The notes: generated from the letters alone by a model not told the origin. A stretch of 64,000 bases of DNA from Marinicrinis sediminis (GCF_042685085.1 NZ_JBHUMM010000043.1:62001-126000), one strand, 5' to 3'; shown: positions 26,141-35,156, counted from the stretch's first letter. Numbers and translations: made by a program.

Positions 26141-27583
26141 ATGAATCATTATGATTTTATCGTTGTAGGTGCCGGGCCTGCAGGAATTTTTGCTTGCTAT
26201 GAAATGTCGTTGTTGAACCCTGAAGCAAAGGTGCTTCTAATTGATAAAGGTCATGATATCTATCATCGAAGATGTCCCATTCTAGAAGAGAAAATTGAGC
26301 TTTGTCCGCCGCCAGCGGGGAAGAAAGAATTTGCCGGTTGCTTGCCAGCCTGTTCGATCACAGCCGGATTCGGCGGCGCAGGTGCATACAGTGACGGGAA
26401 ATTCAACATTACAACCGAATTTGGTGGATGGATGACCGATTACATGGCTCCTTCCAAAGTGCTGGAGCTCATTCAATATGTCGATGCCATCAACCTGAAG
26501 CATGGCGCAACCGAATCCATTACCGATCCGACTACCGAGCAAGTCAGAGATATTGAGCAGCGTGGCTATGCAGCCGGATTAAAGCTGCTTCGTGCAGAAG
26601 TAAGACATCTGGGTACGGAACAAAATCTGGAAATTCTAACCTCCATTTATGAATACCTCAAGGATCGCATAGAGATGCAGTTCAAGGCAGAGGTGGAGGA
26701 TCTCGTTACAGAAAAAATCAACGGTCAGCATGTTGTCAAAGGCATTGCTCTCAAGAACGGTCAAGTCTGCAACAGTGACAAGATTATGATCGCACCGGGA
26801 AGAGACGGTTCCAAATGGCTGACGGAAGTATTGAAGAAGAGAAGATTGAAAATGTATAACAATCAGGTGGACGTAGGGGTGCGGGTTGAAACTTCTGATG
26901 TGGTCATGAGGGAGATCAACGAGCATCTATATGAAGGGAAGTTTATTTTCAATACATCCGTTGGAACGAGGGTGCGAACGTTTTGCAGCAATCCTTCCGG
27001 TCACGTTGTTGTCGAGAACCACAGTGGGGTTATGGCAGCTAACGGTCATTCTTACAAAGACCCCAAGCTTGGCTCTCAAAATACGAATTTTGCCCTGCTC
27101 GTATCCCATACGTTTACTGAGCCGTTCAACAAACCGAACGAATATGCCCGGGAGATCTGCCAGCGCGCCAATGATTTGTCTGGCGGCGGTGTCATTGTTC
27201 AGAAGTATGGGGACATCAAGCGAGGAAGAAGATCCACAGAGCAGCGGATAAAAGAAGGGTTTCTGGAACCAACCCTCCCTGAAGCGGTACCGGGGGATCT
27301 TGGATTGGTGCTGCCGTACAATACCATGATCAGTCTGGTGGAAATGGTCGAGGCGCTCGATCAGGTCACACCGGGCATTGCTTCAGAGCATACGCTGTTT
27401 TACGGTGTGGAGGCAAAGTTTTACTCGGCCCGTCCCAAGCTCTCTGATACGTTTGAAACCGAGATCGCTGGCCTGTATTGTGGCGGAGATGGTGCTGGTG
27501 TAACGAGAGGACTGGCACAAGCAGGCGCTGCGGGGGTATGGATTGCCCGAAATGTGCTGGAAACGTTGAATACCAGATGTTAA
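26141..27583 (+). CDS. FAD-dependent dehydrogenase, uncharacterised
   Basis: A 480-residue cytoplasmic flavoprotein of the NAD(FAD)-utilising dehydrogenase group (COG2509 type). The N-terminal dinucleotide loop FIVVGAGPAGIFACYE, followed by VLLIDKGHD, binds FAD. A Cys-containing segment, CPPPAGKKEFAGCLPAC, lies around residue 50, FGGAGAYSDGKF near 80, and the C-terminal FAD motif LYCGGDGAGVTRGLAQA. The reaction is unknown. Control by a guanine-type riboswitch suggests a link to purine metabolism. The ATG at 26141 is 11 bases after GGGAG; the upstream GTG 26132 is too close to it. The final codons run into a 14-base tandem repeat that supplies the stop. Confidence 0.82.
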   Translation: MNHYDFIVVGAGPAGIFACYEMSLLNPEAKVLLIDKGHDIYHRRCPILEEKIELCPPPAGKKEFAGCLPACSITAGFGGAGAYSDGKFNITTEFGGWMTDYMAPSKVLELIQYVDAINLKHGATESITDPTTEQVRDIEQRGYAAGLKLLRAEVRHLGTEQNLEILTSIYEYLKDRIEMQFKAEVEDLVTEKINGQHVVKGIALKNGQVCNSDKIMIAPGRDGSKWLTEVLKKRRLKMYNNQVDVGVRVETSDVVMREINEHLYEGKFIFNTSVGTRVRTFCSNPSGHVVVENHSGVMAANGHSYKDPKLGSQNTNFALLVSHTFTEPFNKPNEYAREICQRANDLSGGGVIVQKYGDIKRGRRSTEQRIKEGFLEPTLPEAVPGDLGLVLPYNTMISLVEMVEALDQVTPGIASEHTLFYGVEAKFYSARPKLSDTFETEIAGLYCGGDGAGVTRGLAQAGAAGVWIARNVLETLNTRC

Positions 27584-27620
27584 ACACCGAATGTTAAGCA
27601 CCAGATGTTGAATACCGGAT
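27565..27620 (+). repeat. Four tandem copies of a 14-base unit
   Basis: Imperfect GTTRARYACCRRAT units at 27565-27578, 27579-27592, 27593-27606 and 27607-27620. The array straddles the end of the FAD dehydrogenase gene; the first copy encodes its last residues and the second contains the stop codon. It looks like a local duplication and not a transcription signal. Confidence 0.75.
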
Positions 27621-27761
27621 CATGAAGCTAACAGGTGACTGCAGCCATAAAAATCTCATGTCATCATCCTGAATTGACAGTTTTTTCATGGTCATCATTC
27701 TTTTTTCCTATATAATCAGGTAGGGTAGTTATACGATTAGATGATCAGGAGGACGATTCTC

Positions 27762-28121
27762 ATGGATTTCAAGAAACTGGACATGGGTGGAAAATTGATT
27801 TTGGGCTCGGCTGTAGTCGCCATTTTATCGCTCTTTTTTGCATGGGCGGAGTTTATCATTTCGGTTGACGGCTTTCAGCAGGATGCCTATTTGTTTCTCA
27901 TTGTTTTCATCTATCCGGTTGTGGCAGTAGTCCGCAACAAACCGCTAAACAAGGTGATCGGGTATGTCTGTGCAGCAGCAGGGGTTTTGCTGGGACTGTG
28001 GTACATAAATTCCAAGGCAACGGTGATGGGAGAGAGCATAGCCGCTTCGGGTCCGTATGTCTTTATCATTGCTTCTGCCCTGCTTGCGTTCGGAGTATGG
28101 AAGCATCGCAAGGCTGTTTAA
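27762..28121 (+). CDS. Small integral membrane protein
   Basis: A 119-residue hydrophobic protein with about four membrane segments (roughly 11-29, 41-58, 64-81 and 95-113) and short basic ends (WKHRKAV at the C-terminus). I recognise no family. The ATG at 27762 is about nine bases after AGGAGG; the in-frame ATG at 27741 lies before that site. It is single, followed by a strong terminator. A promoter is not clear: TATAAT at 27711-27716 is present, but the TTGACA at 27674 is too far away. Confidence 0.7.
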   Translation: MDFKKLDMGGKLILGSAVVAILSLFFAWAEFIISVDGFQQDAYLFLIVFIYPVVAVVRNKPLNKVIGYVCAAAGVLLGLWYINSKATVMGESIAASGPYVFIIASALLAFGVWKHRKAV

Positions 28122-28192
28122 TATCCTGCATGCAGGAAACTGATGGCAACCATTCATCGAGAGCAGCCAATCAGAGACAGCAACCAATGAGA

Positions 28193-28230
28193 AACAGCAG
28201 TCTTCATTATCGAAGGCTGCTGTTTTTTTT
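28193..28230 (+). terminator. Intrinsic terminator
   Basis: AACAGCAGTCTTC (28193-28205) pairs with GAAGGCTGCTGTT (28212-28224) with one wobble, followed by eight T residues. It ends the small membrane-protein transcript. Confidence 0.88.
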
Positions 28231-28380
28231 CGGTCGAAAAATAGAGTAGGATATTCGACCGCAGGTGTCGAATGTAGGGGAAGAACGACGAATAAGATCA
28301 ATTGTAAGCTGACATACAGAACCTGAGCGTAAAACAAGCTACAATAGACTGAATCTCTTAATTTGAAGGAGTGCATGGAC

Positions 28381-29160
28381 ATGGAACACCTAGAAGAGAA
28401 CAGACGAAAAATTGAGCGGGCAGAGCACACTATGAAGGAGCAGCAGCATCTCGTTCAAAGTCTTGTGGAGCAAACTGATGACATTGCATACCGGGCCAAG
28501 GAAATGTTTATCCATGTGGAGAATATTACGAGCTTGTCCGAGAAGGCGGATGCGTCTACCGTAACTGGAGATGAGCGAATTAGTCGCGTTGTGGATCAGA
28601 TGAATCAGATCAATGACCGCGCCTCGGAGATTATGTCCAAGATGGATACGCTATCCCGGTTGTCCAAGGATATATTGAAGGTGGTTGGCGTTCTGGAGGA
28701 AATTGCAGATCAGACCAAGCTGCTTTCCCTCAATGCAGCGATTGAGGCGGCCCGTGCCGGTGAGGAAGGCAAGGGATTTGGCGTTGTCGCTTCGGAAGTT
28801 CGCAAGCTGGCTGAAAACAGCGGCAAATCAGTCAAAGAAGTCGAGGACATCGTACAGCGTATTACGAAGGAAATATCCGGGTTGGTAAAGGATACGGCAG
28901 CCGGATTAGCGGACACGGAAAAAGGTAGAGATGAGGTAGAGGAAGCCCGAACCAGTTTCCATCATATTCGCAGTACCGTTCATCAGCTGAAGTTGGAAAA
29001 CAAAGAGCTGCAGGTTCAAGCGACAGATATGAGTGAAGTCAGCGGGGAAATCAAGAAGCTGTCGAACCCGATTGCTGAGAATCGCATTCACATCTCTGAA
29101 GGGCTCAGCGCGGCAGTTGCCTTGATCGAAGCGGAGAAAGTGAAGGCTGAACGAGCATAG
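28381..29160 (+). CDS. Soluble methyl-accepting-type signalling protein
   Basis: A 259-residue cytoplasmic coiled-coil protein containing only the chemoreceptor signalling domain. The hairpin tip EIADQTKLLSLNAAIEAARAG and GKGFGVVASEVRKLAENS are intact, so it could dock to CheA/CheW. There is no membrane segment or recognisable sensory domain; the N-terminal 60 residues are charged helices. The ATG at 28381 is nine bases from AAGGAG; upstream starts at 28363 and 28375 are too near it. The next gene, a membrane protein, begins four bases after its stop, so the two are coupled and this protein may report on that partner. Confidence 0.85.
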   Translation: MEHLEENRRKIERAEHTMKEQQHLVQSLVEQTDDIAYRAKEMFIHVENITSLSEKADASTVTGDERISRVVDQMNQINDRASEIMSKMDTLSRLSKDILKVVGVLEEIADQTKLLSLNAAIEAARAGEEGKGFGVVASEVRKLAENSGKSVKEVEDIVQRITKEISGLVKDTAAGLADTEKGRDEVEEARTSFHHIRSTVHQLKLENKELQVQATDMSEVSGEIKKLSNPIAENRIHISEGLSAAVALIEAEKVKAERA

Positions 29161-29164
29161 CGGC

Positions 29165-30283
29165 ATGAGCGATGTGCTGAGCTTGGTCGTTGTCTATGTC
29201 CTGATTGGAGCAGCCTTGCGCCTGGAGTCAACCTGGCAACTATCCAGGTATTATATCTCTCCGCCACTGCTTGCAGGTGCAGCAGGCTCTCTGCTTTTGC
29301 TGACAACAGATCCCTGGCTGTTTGAGTGGGCTCCGTCTGAGTCATTCACAACGGGATTGGTAACTTGCTTCCTGTTTACCATCGGATTTCAGATGGGTCG
29401 GATGTACACACTTCGGTATTATGGTCGCCTGTTCACCATTTTGTTCCTGTCGGTTCTTCTTTTGCTCGGGCTGGAGGGAATGGTTTGGATGCTGTTTCAT
29501 GACGGCCTACATCAACAGTTGCTTGGGACGAGTACCTTTGCATGGAATCCGGAATGGATGGAACGCTTCAGAGACAGCTTTCCCGGACAGCCTGTATTGT
29601 CTGGTTATGAGTTTATCTCACTTTGGATGGTCTTTATGCTCACTCCGATTGTATTAAGGCTGATGAGCCCCTTTCACAGTAAGCCACCTTCGGCATCGGC
29701 TCCTGCTGTGCAATGGACTCGTTGGAATATGGGTGTGGCAGGGGGCGTGGTGCTGATTTCCTGGCTCTCCATGGAACTGAAATCGATGTGGTTCATGCAC
29801 TCCTTATACATATTTGAGTTTGTCATTTCCATGACGATCGGCTGGGTGTGCGGGCTGGTCTATCGCTATCGGCTATCTGGCAAGCTGCAGGCTGGACAGT
29901 CTCAGCGTTTGCTGCTCACCATTAAAGGAATGGGAACCTTGTCGCTGTACGGATTTATCGTGACGATGCTGATGCTGTCCGCAGGGGTTCTGCGCCAGGA
30001 AGGCGAGCTGTGGATGGTGTCTCTGCTGCTGCTGAAGGGCTTGATCATCTCCCTGCTCATCATCTGGATTGCCAGGAAAACCGTGCGACGACCTGCACAA
30101 TTCGTATGGCTGGGTGCTTGCTGGGCCTTTGTCCTCAGTGCGCCAGTTGCTTGCATGAATGTGATGCGCACGATTGTAGAACGCGACGGAGAAGCGAATG
30201 AAGTGCTGCTGGTTGTCCCGCCTGTTATCTTGTGGCTGGTCAATTATCCGCATGAGTGGATATTCCGCTGGATATATGGTTGA
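29165..30283 (+). CDS. Polytopic membrane protein, GltS-like
   Basis: A 372-residue protein with about ten hydrophobic segments. The arrangement (RYYISPPLLAGAAGSLLLL, TCFLFTIGFQMGRMY, a loop, then VISMTIGWVCGLVYRY and LTIKGMGTLSLYGFIV) recalls sodium/glutamate symporters of the GltS type, but the similarity is by pattern only and key binding residues were not identified. It starts four bases after the signalling protein gene without a strong own ribosome site, which implies translational coupling. A transporter serving as sensor for the coupled signalling protein is one possibility; a plain exporter or importer is another. Confidence 0.55.
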   Translation: MSDVLSLVVVYVLIGAALRLESTWQLSRYYISPPLLAGAAGSLLLLTTDPWLFEWAPSESFTTGLVTCFLFTIGFQMGRMYTLRYYGRLFTILFLSVLLLLGLEGMVWMLFHDGLHQQLLGTSTFAWNPEWMERFRDSFPGQPVLSGYEFISLWMVFMLTPIVLRLMSPFHSKPPSASAPAVQWTRWNMGVAGGVVLISWLSMELKSMWFMHSLYIFEFVISMTIGWVCGLVYRYRLSGKLQAGQSQRLLLTIKGMGTLSLYGFIVTMLMLSAGVLRQEGELWMVSLLLLKGLIISLLIIWIARKTVRRPAQFVWLGACWAFVLSAPVACMNVMRTIVERDGEANEVLLVVPPVILWLVNYPHEWIFRWIYG

Positions 30284-30304
30284 AGATGTATGTTTGAGTG
30301 GTTG

Positions 30305-30332
30305 ACCCTTGCTGTCTGAGCAAGGGTTATTT
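30305..30332 (+). terminator. Intrinsic terminator
   Basis: ACCCTTGCT (30305-30313) pairs with AGCAAGGGT (30319-30327), followed by TATTTT. It ends the signalling-protein/transporter pair. Confidence 0.75.
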
Positions 30333-30371
30333 TCGTTGGATTGTCCACTATTCTCAATAAGGATGTCCACT

Positions 30372-30399
30372 TTGATTCTAAACGAAGTTTTGCTATGAT
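30372..30399 (+). promoter_or_regulatory. Promoter of the GH31 gene
   Basis: TTGATT at 30372-30377 and TATGAT at 30394-30399 with a 16-base spacer, about 45 bases before the start codon. No cre site was seen here. Confidence 0.5.
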
Positions 30400-30443
30400 A
30401 TGTGTGGATTACTTACGTTGATCAGTCTGAAAGGAGTTCCATC

Positions 30444-32873
30444 ATGCAAACAAGTGAAACGATACATCCAGACAAAGTGTTGCAAGATCAGGCAGACCAG
30501 AAGGTGCAGCGAACCGTTGGAACCGTGAAGCAAGCCGATAAAATCAAACCGCATACATACTTGCTGAAGGGGGAGCATGCCGATGTCATGCTGCAATTTC
30601 ATCAACATGCGGTCATTCGTGTTCAGCTCGTATTCGGGAAGGAACCGCAATGGTTTACCACACCTGCTATCGTCAAGGAAGCGAGTGAAATGCGAGGTAC
30701 GGAAACCGAACTGTCCGAAAGTGATACGCAATTTCTGATTCGTTGCGGCAGCCTGACCGCTGTAATTGAAAAAGCTGAATATGCGCTTAGCGTATTCAAG
30801 GAAAAAGATGGTGAGAGTGAGATCGTATACGGCCCGGCCCAGTTCCGCTGGGAACATGAAAAGACGCCGACGTTGTATCATCCCAAAAACGAAATGTCTC
30901 ATTTTTACGGATTAGGCGAAAAAACAGGCTTCCTTGATAAAAAGGAAGAAAAATATACGATGTGGAACATGGATGTCTATGATCCGCATGTGCCATCCAT
31001 TGAGAATTTGTACGTGTCCATTCCTTTTCTCGTTCATTTTGAATACAATCGCCCGGTTTGCGGGACATTCCTCGATAATCCAGGTAAAAGTGTATTCGAT
31101 ATGCGCAGTTACAAGGAGCATTATGCCATTGAGATCGAGTCGGGTGTCCTGGATACGTATCTCATATGTGCAGACAGCCTGAAGGACATGATCACGCAAT
31201 ACACCGCATTGACAGGTCGCATGCCGATGCCGCCGAAGTGGTCCATTGGCTATCATCAGTCTCGTTACAGCTACATGAACCAAGAAGAAGTGCTGGAAAT
31301 TGCCCGTACGTTCAAGGCAAAAAATATCCCGCTTGATGTCATTCACCTGGATATTCATTACATGGACGAGTATCGGGTATTTACATGGGACAAGACCCGT
31401 TTCCCTGACCCGAAGAAGATGATGGAGGAACTGGAGGAAATGGGCGTCAAGATCGTCACGATCGTCGATCCGGGTGTGAAGAAAGACCCGAACTATCCGG
31501 TCTATCAGGAAGGCATTGAGCAGGATCTGTTCTGCAGAAATCTGGAGGGCGATCTGTTCCTTGGCGATGTCTGGCCGGGGACAAGTGCATTCCCGGACTT
31601 TACCTCTCCGCGGGTTCGCGAGTGGTGGGGAAACAAGCATGCAGGCCTGTTGGCTGATGGTGTAAGCGGCATCTGGAATGATATGAATGAACCGTCTGTT
31701 TTCCACAACGACTCGAAGACGATGGATATGGATGTCGTTCATGAATATGATGGCAACCGTCGCACGCATAAAGAAATTCACAACCTGTATGGGTATTACA
31801 TGTCCAAAGGGACCTTTGACGGCATGAAGGAACAAATGGAGGGCAAGCGGCCATTTGTACTCACCCGATCGGCCTATGCGGGCGTACAGCGCTTCGCAGC
31901 TGTATGGACCGGAGACAATCGCAGCTTCTGGGAACATCTGCAGCTGTCCATCCCGATGGTCCTGAATCTGGGGATGTCAGGGGTAGCCTTTACAGGTCCG
32001 GATATCGGCGGGTTCGCACATGCAACCAATGCAGAACTGTTGACGAGATGGACGCAAGTCGGCGCGCTCTTCCCGTTCTGTCGAAATCACAGTGCCATTG
32101 ATACGCCGTACCAGGAGCCGTGGCGATTTGGTGAAGAGGTCGAAGCGATATGCAAAACCTATATTGATCTTCGTTACCAGCTGCTGCCGTACATGTATAC
32201 ATTGTTCCAGGAAGCGAGCCAGACTGGACTGCCTGTGATGCGCCCGCTTCTCCTGGAGTTTGAACAGGACGAGCAGGTATTCAACCTGTGCGACCAATTC
32301 ATGCTCGGTTCCAGTCTGATGACTGCGCCGATTCTGCGTCCTAGCACAGAGCATCGGACCGTCTATTTGCCAGCCGGAGAATGGATTGACTTCTGGACAG
32401 GAGAGCGATTCAGCGGCGGACAGCACATCATGGTGCATGCGCCATTGTCCAAGCTTCCACTTTTTGTGAAAGCCGGTTCCATCATCCCGATGAAAGTGGA
32501 TGGCAAGTTGCAGCTTCAGGTGTATGGTCTGAACGGAGAAGGCCGTTATCAGGGTCGTCTATATGAAGACGATGGTCAGACCTATGCGTACGAGCAAGGG
32601 AAATGCCAGGAAGTGAACGTGACCGCACAGGAAAGTGGTTCAACGCTTCAGCTCGCCTTTGAGCAGGTTCAATCCGGTTACCAGCAACCAGATGCCCTGC
32701 TGCAGGTCGTGGTCCGATTTACAGATAGCAAACCGCTGTCCGTTGCCGGATTGTCTGAGCTTGCTGCTGAAGATGTGCCGCTTAATCGCGAAGGCTGGTT
32801 CTTTGATGAGCAGAATCACGATCTGGTCATCCAGATGAAACAGCTGCCTGATTCCCTGCAAGTGCATAAATAA
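30444..32873 (+). CDS. GH31 alpha-glucosidase
   Basis: An 809-residue intracellular glycoside hydrolase of family 31, expected to release glucose from alpha-linked oligosaccharides. Order of parts: N-terminal beta-sandwich (about 1-230) with YGLGEKTGFLDKK, (beta/alpha)8 barrel, and C-terminal beta domains. The nucleophile is D413 in GIWNDMNEPS; other family segments are HLDIHYMDEYRVF and FTGPDIGGFAH. No signal peptide is present. The ATG at 30444 has AAAGGAG seven bases upstream; an earlier in-frame start at 30402 lies without a site. With the secreted GH13 enzyme upstream it would complete starch or glycogen use, though the two are separately transcribed. Confidence 0.92.
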   Translation: MQTSETIHPDKVLQDQADQKVQRTVGTVKQADKIKPHTYLLKGEHADVMLQFHQHAVIRVQLVFGKEPQWFTTPAIVKEASEMRGTETELSESDTQFLIRCGSLTAVIEKAEYALSVFKEKDGESEIVYGPAQFRWEHEKTPTLYHPKNEMSHFYGLGEKTGFLDKKEEKYTMWNMDVYDPHVPSIENLYVSIPFLVHFEYNRPVCGTFLDNPGKSVFDMRSYKEHYAIEIESGVLDTYLICADSLKDMITQYTALTGRMPMPPKWSIGYHQSRYSYMNQEEVLEIARTFKAKNIPLDVIHLDIHYMDEYRVFTWDKTRFPDPKKMMEELEEMGVKIVTIVDPGVKKDPNYPVYQEGIEQDLFCRNLEGDLFLGDVWPGTSAFPDFTSPRVREWWGNKHAGLLADGVSGIWNDMNEPSVFHNDSKTMDMDVVHEYDGNRRTHKEIHNLYGYYMSKGTFDGMKEQMEGKRPFVLTRSAYAGVQRFAAVWTGDNRSFWEHLQLSIPMVLNLGMSGVAFTGPDIGGFAHATNAELLTRWTQVGALFPFCRNHSAIDTPYQEPWRFGEEVEAICKTYIDLRYQLLPYMYTLFQEASQTGLPVMRPLLLEFEQDEQVFNLCDQFMLGSSLMTAPILRPSTEHRTVYLPAGEWIDFWTGERFSGGQHIMVHAPLSKLPLFVKAGSIIPMKVDGKLQLQVYGLNGEGRYQGRLYEDDGQTYAYEQGKCQEVNVTAQESGSTLQLAFEQVQSGYQQPDALLQVVVRFTDSKPLSVAGLSELAAEDVPLNREGWFFDEQNHDLVIQMKQLPDSLQVHK

Positions 32874-32971
32874 ATACAGGATGACTTCATCCGATCAGCA
32901 TGATCAAATACGAACGTGCCAAATAAGAGCGTCACGATTCCGAACGTATCGGCATACATGATCTAAAACAG

Positions 32972-33012
32972 AAGCCGCCACCTGTTCTCTCACTGAGAAC
33001 GGGTGGCGGCTT
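32972..33012. terminator. Bidirectional terminator
   Basis: AAGCCGCCACC (32972-32982) pairs with GGTGGCGGCTT (33002-33012), with an inner GTTCTC/GAGAAC stem. T-rich sequence follows on both strands, so it can serve the GH31 gene and the convergent metal-related pair. Confidence 0.75.
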
Positions 33013-33054
33013 GTTGTGTATCCGGTTTTGCGTCATACGCTGCGTCACGTGCAG

Positions 33055-34092
33055 CTAGAAGCCCATCTCTGTATTGACGTATACGTACGGGTCTTCAGGT
33101 GCAGTGATTTTGCGAATAGCCGTCGATTGAAGCGATAGAATCTCCACTTCGTTCAATGTGGTGGTGGACAGTGTACCTTCTACTTCCACCCATTCGTCCG
33201 TTTCCCAGCGAGAGGTTCTCGGACCCTCCACCAGAATACCGAACGGAGTCGAATCTGCTGAACAGCACTGGACGGCGAATCGGGCGACCGCCATCTGATC
33301 AGGTGTAAAGATTTCTTCTCTCAGTATAAATCCGGAAATGACCAGGGGTTTCCCGATAAAATCTTCCTTGAACATATCGAGTACGGTAAGTGCTTCCAGA
33401 TAGCTCTCCGGTTCAATCTGAATGACAGGCTGCTCATACAGTGTTCTCGCATATTTAGCGTAGGCCGCATATTCCGGCTCGGCCTGCTCGAAGGAAGGGA
33501 TGGAATTCTCTTCAGCTTCATATTTGTCCGTGTCTGCTGGAGGGATTGTTGTGCTGTCTGTTCCAGCAGGTGCAGGTTCTGAATTCGTCTCATTCGGATC
33601 GACAGTATCATCGATAGTCTCTGTTTCTGAAAGGGACTTTTCCGATATTTCCGCTGCCAGTCCATTGGTTTTCCCTTGATACTGAATCCCCTTCTTTAAC
33701 GCGAGAGCGCTGTCCATTTGGGAAGACGGGGTCAGGAAGATCAATCCGATCGGTACCAGAAAGAGGAACAGGACAATCAGGCGTTTCACTCCCCACCTGG
33801 ATGAAGTGTCAGCATGATCATGATCATGCTGACATCCACAGTTCAGTTGATCAGGGTCATGCGCATGGTCATGCGTACCATGGCCAGGGGATCGCTGCAA
33901 AAAAGCTACGATCATAAGCAGGGCAGCAAACACATAGAGCACCAGACAGGCCAATTTGACGAGCAAGGTCATTCTGGGCGCAATATACAGGTTCAATTGA
34001 CCGGATTCCGTCAAATAAAAGATAATCCAGGCATAACTGCCCAGCAGTAGGCCTTTAAGAAAGGTCTGCATTCTGGTTGTATTCGTACTCAT
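33055..34092 (-). CDS. TIGR03943-family membrane protein (YcgQ-like)
   Basis: A 345-residue protein that pairs with a permease in Bacillota. Two or three N-terminal membrane helices (about 12-30, 39-65 and 103-122) flank a metal-binding-like stretch rich in His, Asp and Cys (GHGTHDHAHDPDQLNCGCQHDHDHAD). A long extracytoplasmic domain ends with the family's PLVISGFILREE, FAVQCCSADSTPFGILVEG and VEVEGTL segments. The gene overlaps the permease stop/start region by one base, so the two are co-expressed. Zur-box control of the pair points to zinc or a zinc-linked process; the transported species is not established. Confidence 0.85.
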   Translation of the reverse strand: MSTNTTRMQTFLKGLLLGSYAWIIFYLTESGQLNLYIAPRMTLLVKLACLVLYVFAALLMIVAFLQRSPGHGTHDHAHDPDQLNCGCQHDHDHADTSSRWGVKRLIVLFLFLVPIGLIFLTPSSQMDSALALKKGIQYQGKTNGLAAEISEKSLSETETIDDTVDPNETNSEPAPAGTDSTTIPPADTDKYEAEENSIPSFEQAEPEYAAYAKYARTLYEQPVIQIEPESYLEALTVLDMFKEDFIGKPLVISGFILREEIFTPDQMAVARFAVQCCSADSTPFGILVEGPRTSRWETDEWVEVEGTLSTTTLNEVEILSLQSTAIRKITAPEDPYVYVNTEMGF

Positions 34093-35087
34093 TAGATCAT
34101 GACTCCTTCATAGATCGAATACCCGAGACTAAGTAATAGCACCAGGATGGTCACACTTGCGATCAGCATCCATACATAGCGGGCACGGAAGACTGAGAAC
34201 AGCATAAACGTGTTTTTAATATCCAGCATCGGCCCGAATACGAGAAAAGCGAGTAGAGCAGATGGCTCGAAGCTGCTGGTGAAGGTGGCCGCAATAAAGG
34301 CATCCGAATTGGAACACAGGGACAGCACAAACGCAAATGCCATCATAAACAGCGGCTGATAGGCGAAGAAATCACTCCAGGAAACAAGCTTTGCCGTTCC
34401 AATCCCCGTCTGTATCAGAGCGGTCATCAAGGCTCCGAACAGCACGTATTTCAGCATGTGGATCAATTCGTCCGCACTGTGGAGGAAAGCACTTTTCAAT
34501 TTGGCACCCATCGAAGGAGCTCGCAGGGCACCATGAGAATGTGAATGTGAATGTGAATGTGAATGTGAATGTGAATGGTCATGAACATGGACAACGGACT
34601 CAGCAGCAGATGCATGCAGGGTAGCAGGCCTGCCTGCGGTCCCGTAGGTTTTCAATAGTTGTTTGGAACTGACACGGATAAACAGGGACGCCGCCAGTAC
34701 AGCGACGAGGAATCCGCCAATGATCCGTCCCCACACGATTTCTGGATGAAAGGGAAAAGCGGTATAGGTGGCACCAATGACAATCGGGTTAATGATGGGA
34801 CCAGCCAGAATAAAGGCGATGCCACTATAGACCGGCATCCCTTTCTTGATCAGTCTGCGTACGACCGGAATCATGCCGCACTCACACAGCGGAAAGAGCA
34901 GGCCCAGCAAGGAAGCACATACGATTCCGATCAAGGTGTGCTTGGGCAGAATACGCGCGATGGTTTCATCGGAGACGAATACTTGCAGCAGACCGGATAT
35001 GATCACGCCCAGCAACAAAAAGGGCATGGCTTCCAGGACGATGCTTACCCATACAATTTTCGTGTTTTGAATAAAAGACATACTCAT
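34092..35087 (-). CDS. Permease with His-Ser repeat loop (YcgR-like)
   Basis: A 331-residue predicted permease of the DUF318/ArsP-like type with about eight membrane helices in two halves. Conserved FPLCECGMIPV and the paired ILAGPIINPIV are family hallmarks. The central cytoplasmic loop holds a His-Ser dipeptide run (HDHSHSHSHSHS...) encoded by a six-base tandem repeat and likely to bind metal. The ATG at 35087 is preferred over GTG 35102, which sits directly on the AAGGGG site; spacing remains imperfect. A Zur-like box and promoter lie immediately upstream. It is co-transcribed with the TIGR03943 gene. Confidence 0.82.
   Translation of the reverse strand: MSMSFIQNTKIVWVSIVLEAMPFLLLGVIISGLLQVFVSDETIARILPKHTLIGIVCASLLGLLFPLCECGMIPVVRRLIKKGMPVYSGIAFILAGPIINPIVIGATYTAFPFHPEIVWGRIIGGFLVAVLAASLFIRVSSKQLLKTYGTAGRPATLHASAAESVVHVHDHSHSHSHSHSHSHSHGALRAPSMGAKLKSAFLHSADELIHMLKYVLFGALMTALIQTGIGTAKLVSWSDFFAYQPLFMMAFAFVLSLCSNSDAFIAATFTSSFEPSALLAFLVFGPMLDIKNTFMLFSVFRARYVWMLIASVTILVLLLSLGYSIYEGVMI
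34537..34578 (-). repeat. Six-base tandem repeat encoding His-Ser
   Basis: Six perfect copies of GAATGT plus one variant on the plus strand, read as CAT-TCA (His-Ser) in the permease gene. Changes in copy number would alter loop length in steps of two residues without shifting the frame. Confidence 0.9.
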
Positions 35088-35109
35088 AACGCCAGACCGC
35101 ACCCCTTAA

Positions 35110-35156
35110 AAGTAATGATTACGAATAAATGATAACATAGTCTCTGAAAATGTCTA
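35110..35156 (-). promoter_or_regulatory. Promoter with Zur-like box
   Basis: On the minus strand, TAGACA (35156-35151), 16 bases, and TATCAT (35134-35129) form a promoter. Directly downstream, TCGTAATCATTACTT (35124-35110) matches 13 of 15 positions of the Bacillus Zur box TCGTAATNATTACGA. Zinc-dependent repression of the permease pair is expected. Confidence 0.65.

Noticed and set aside
27674..27716. TTGACA and TATAAT as a promoter for the small membrane protein
   Set aside because: Both hexamers are perfect but 31 bases apart, far beyond a workable spacer.
34391..34624. Plus-strand frame with an Asn-Val repeat
   Set aside because: Mirror of the His-Ser microsatellite in the permease gene on the other strand.
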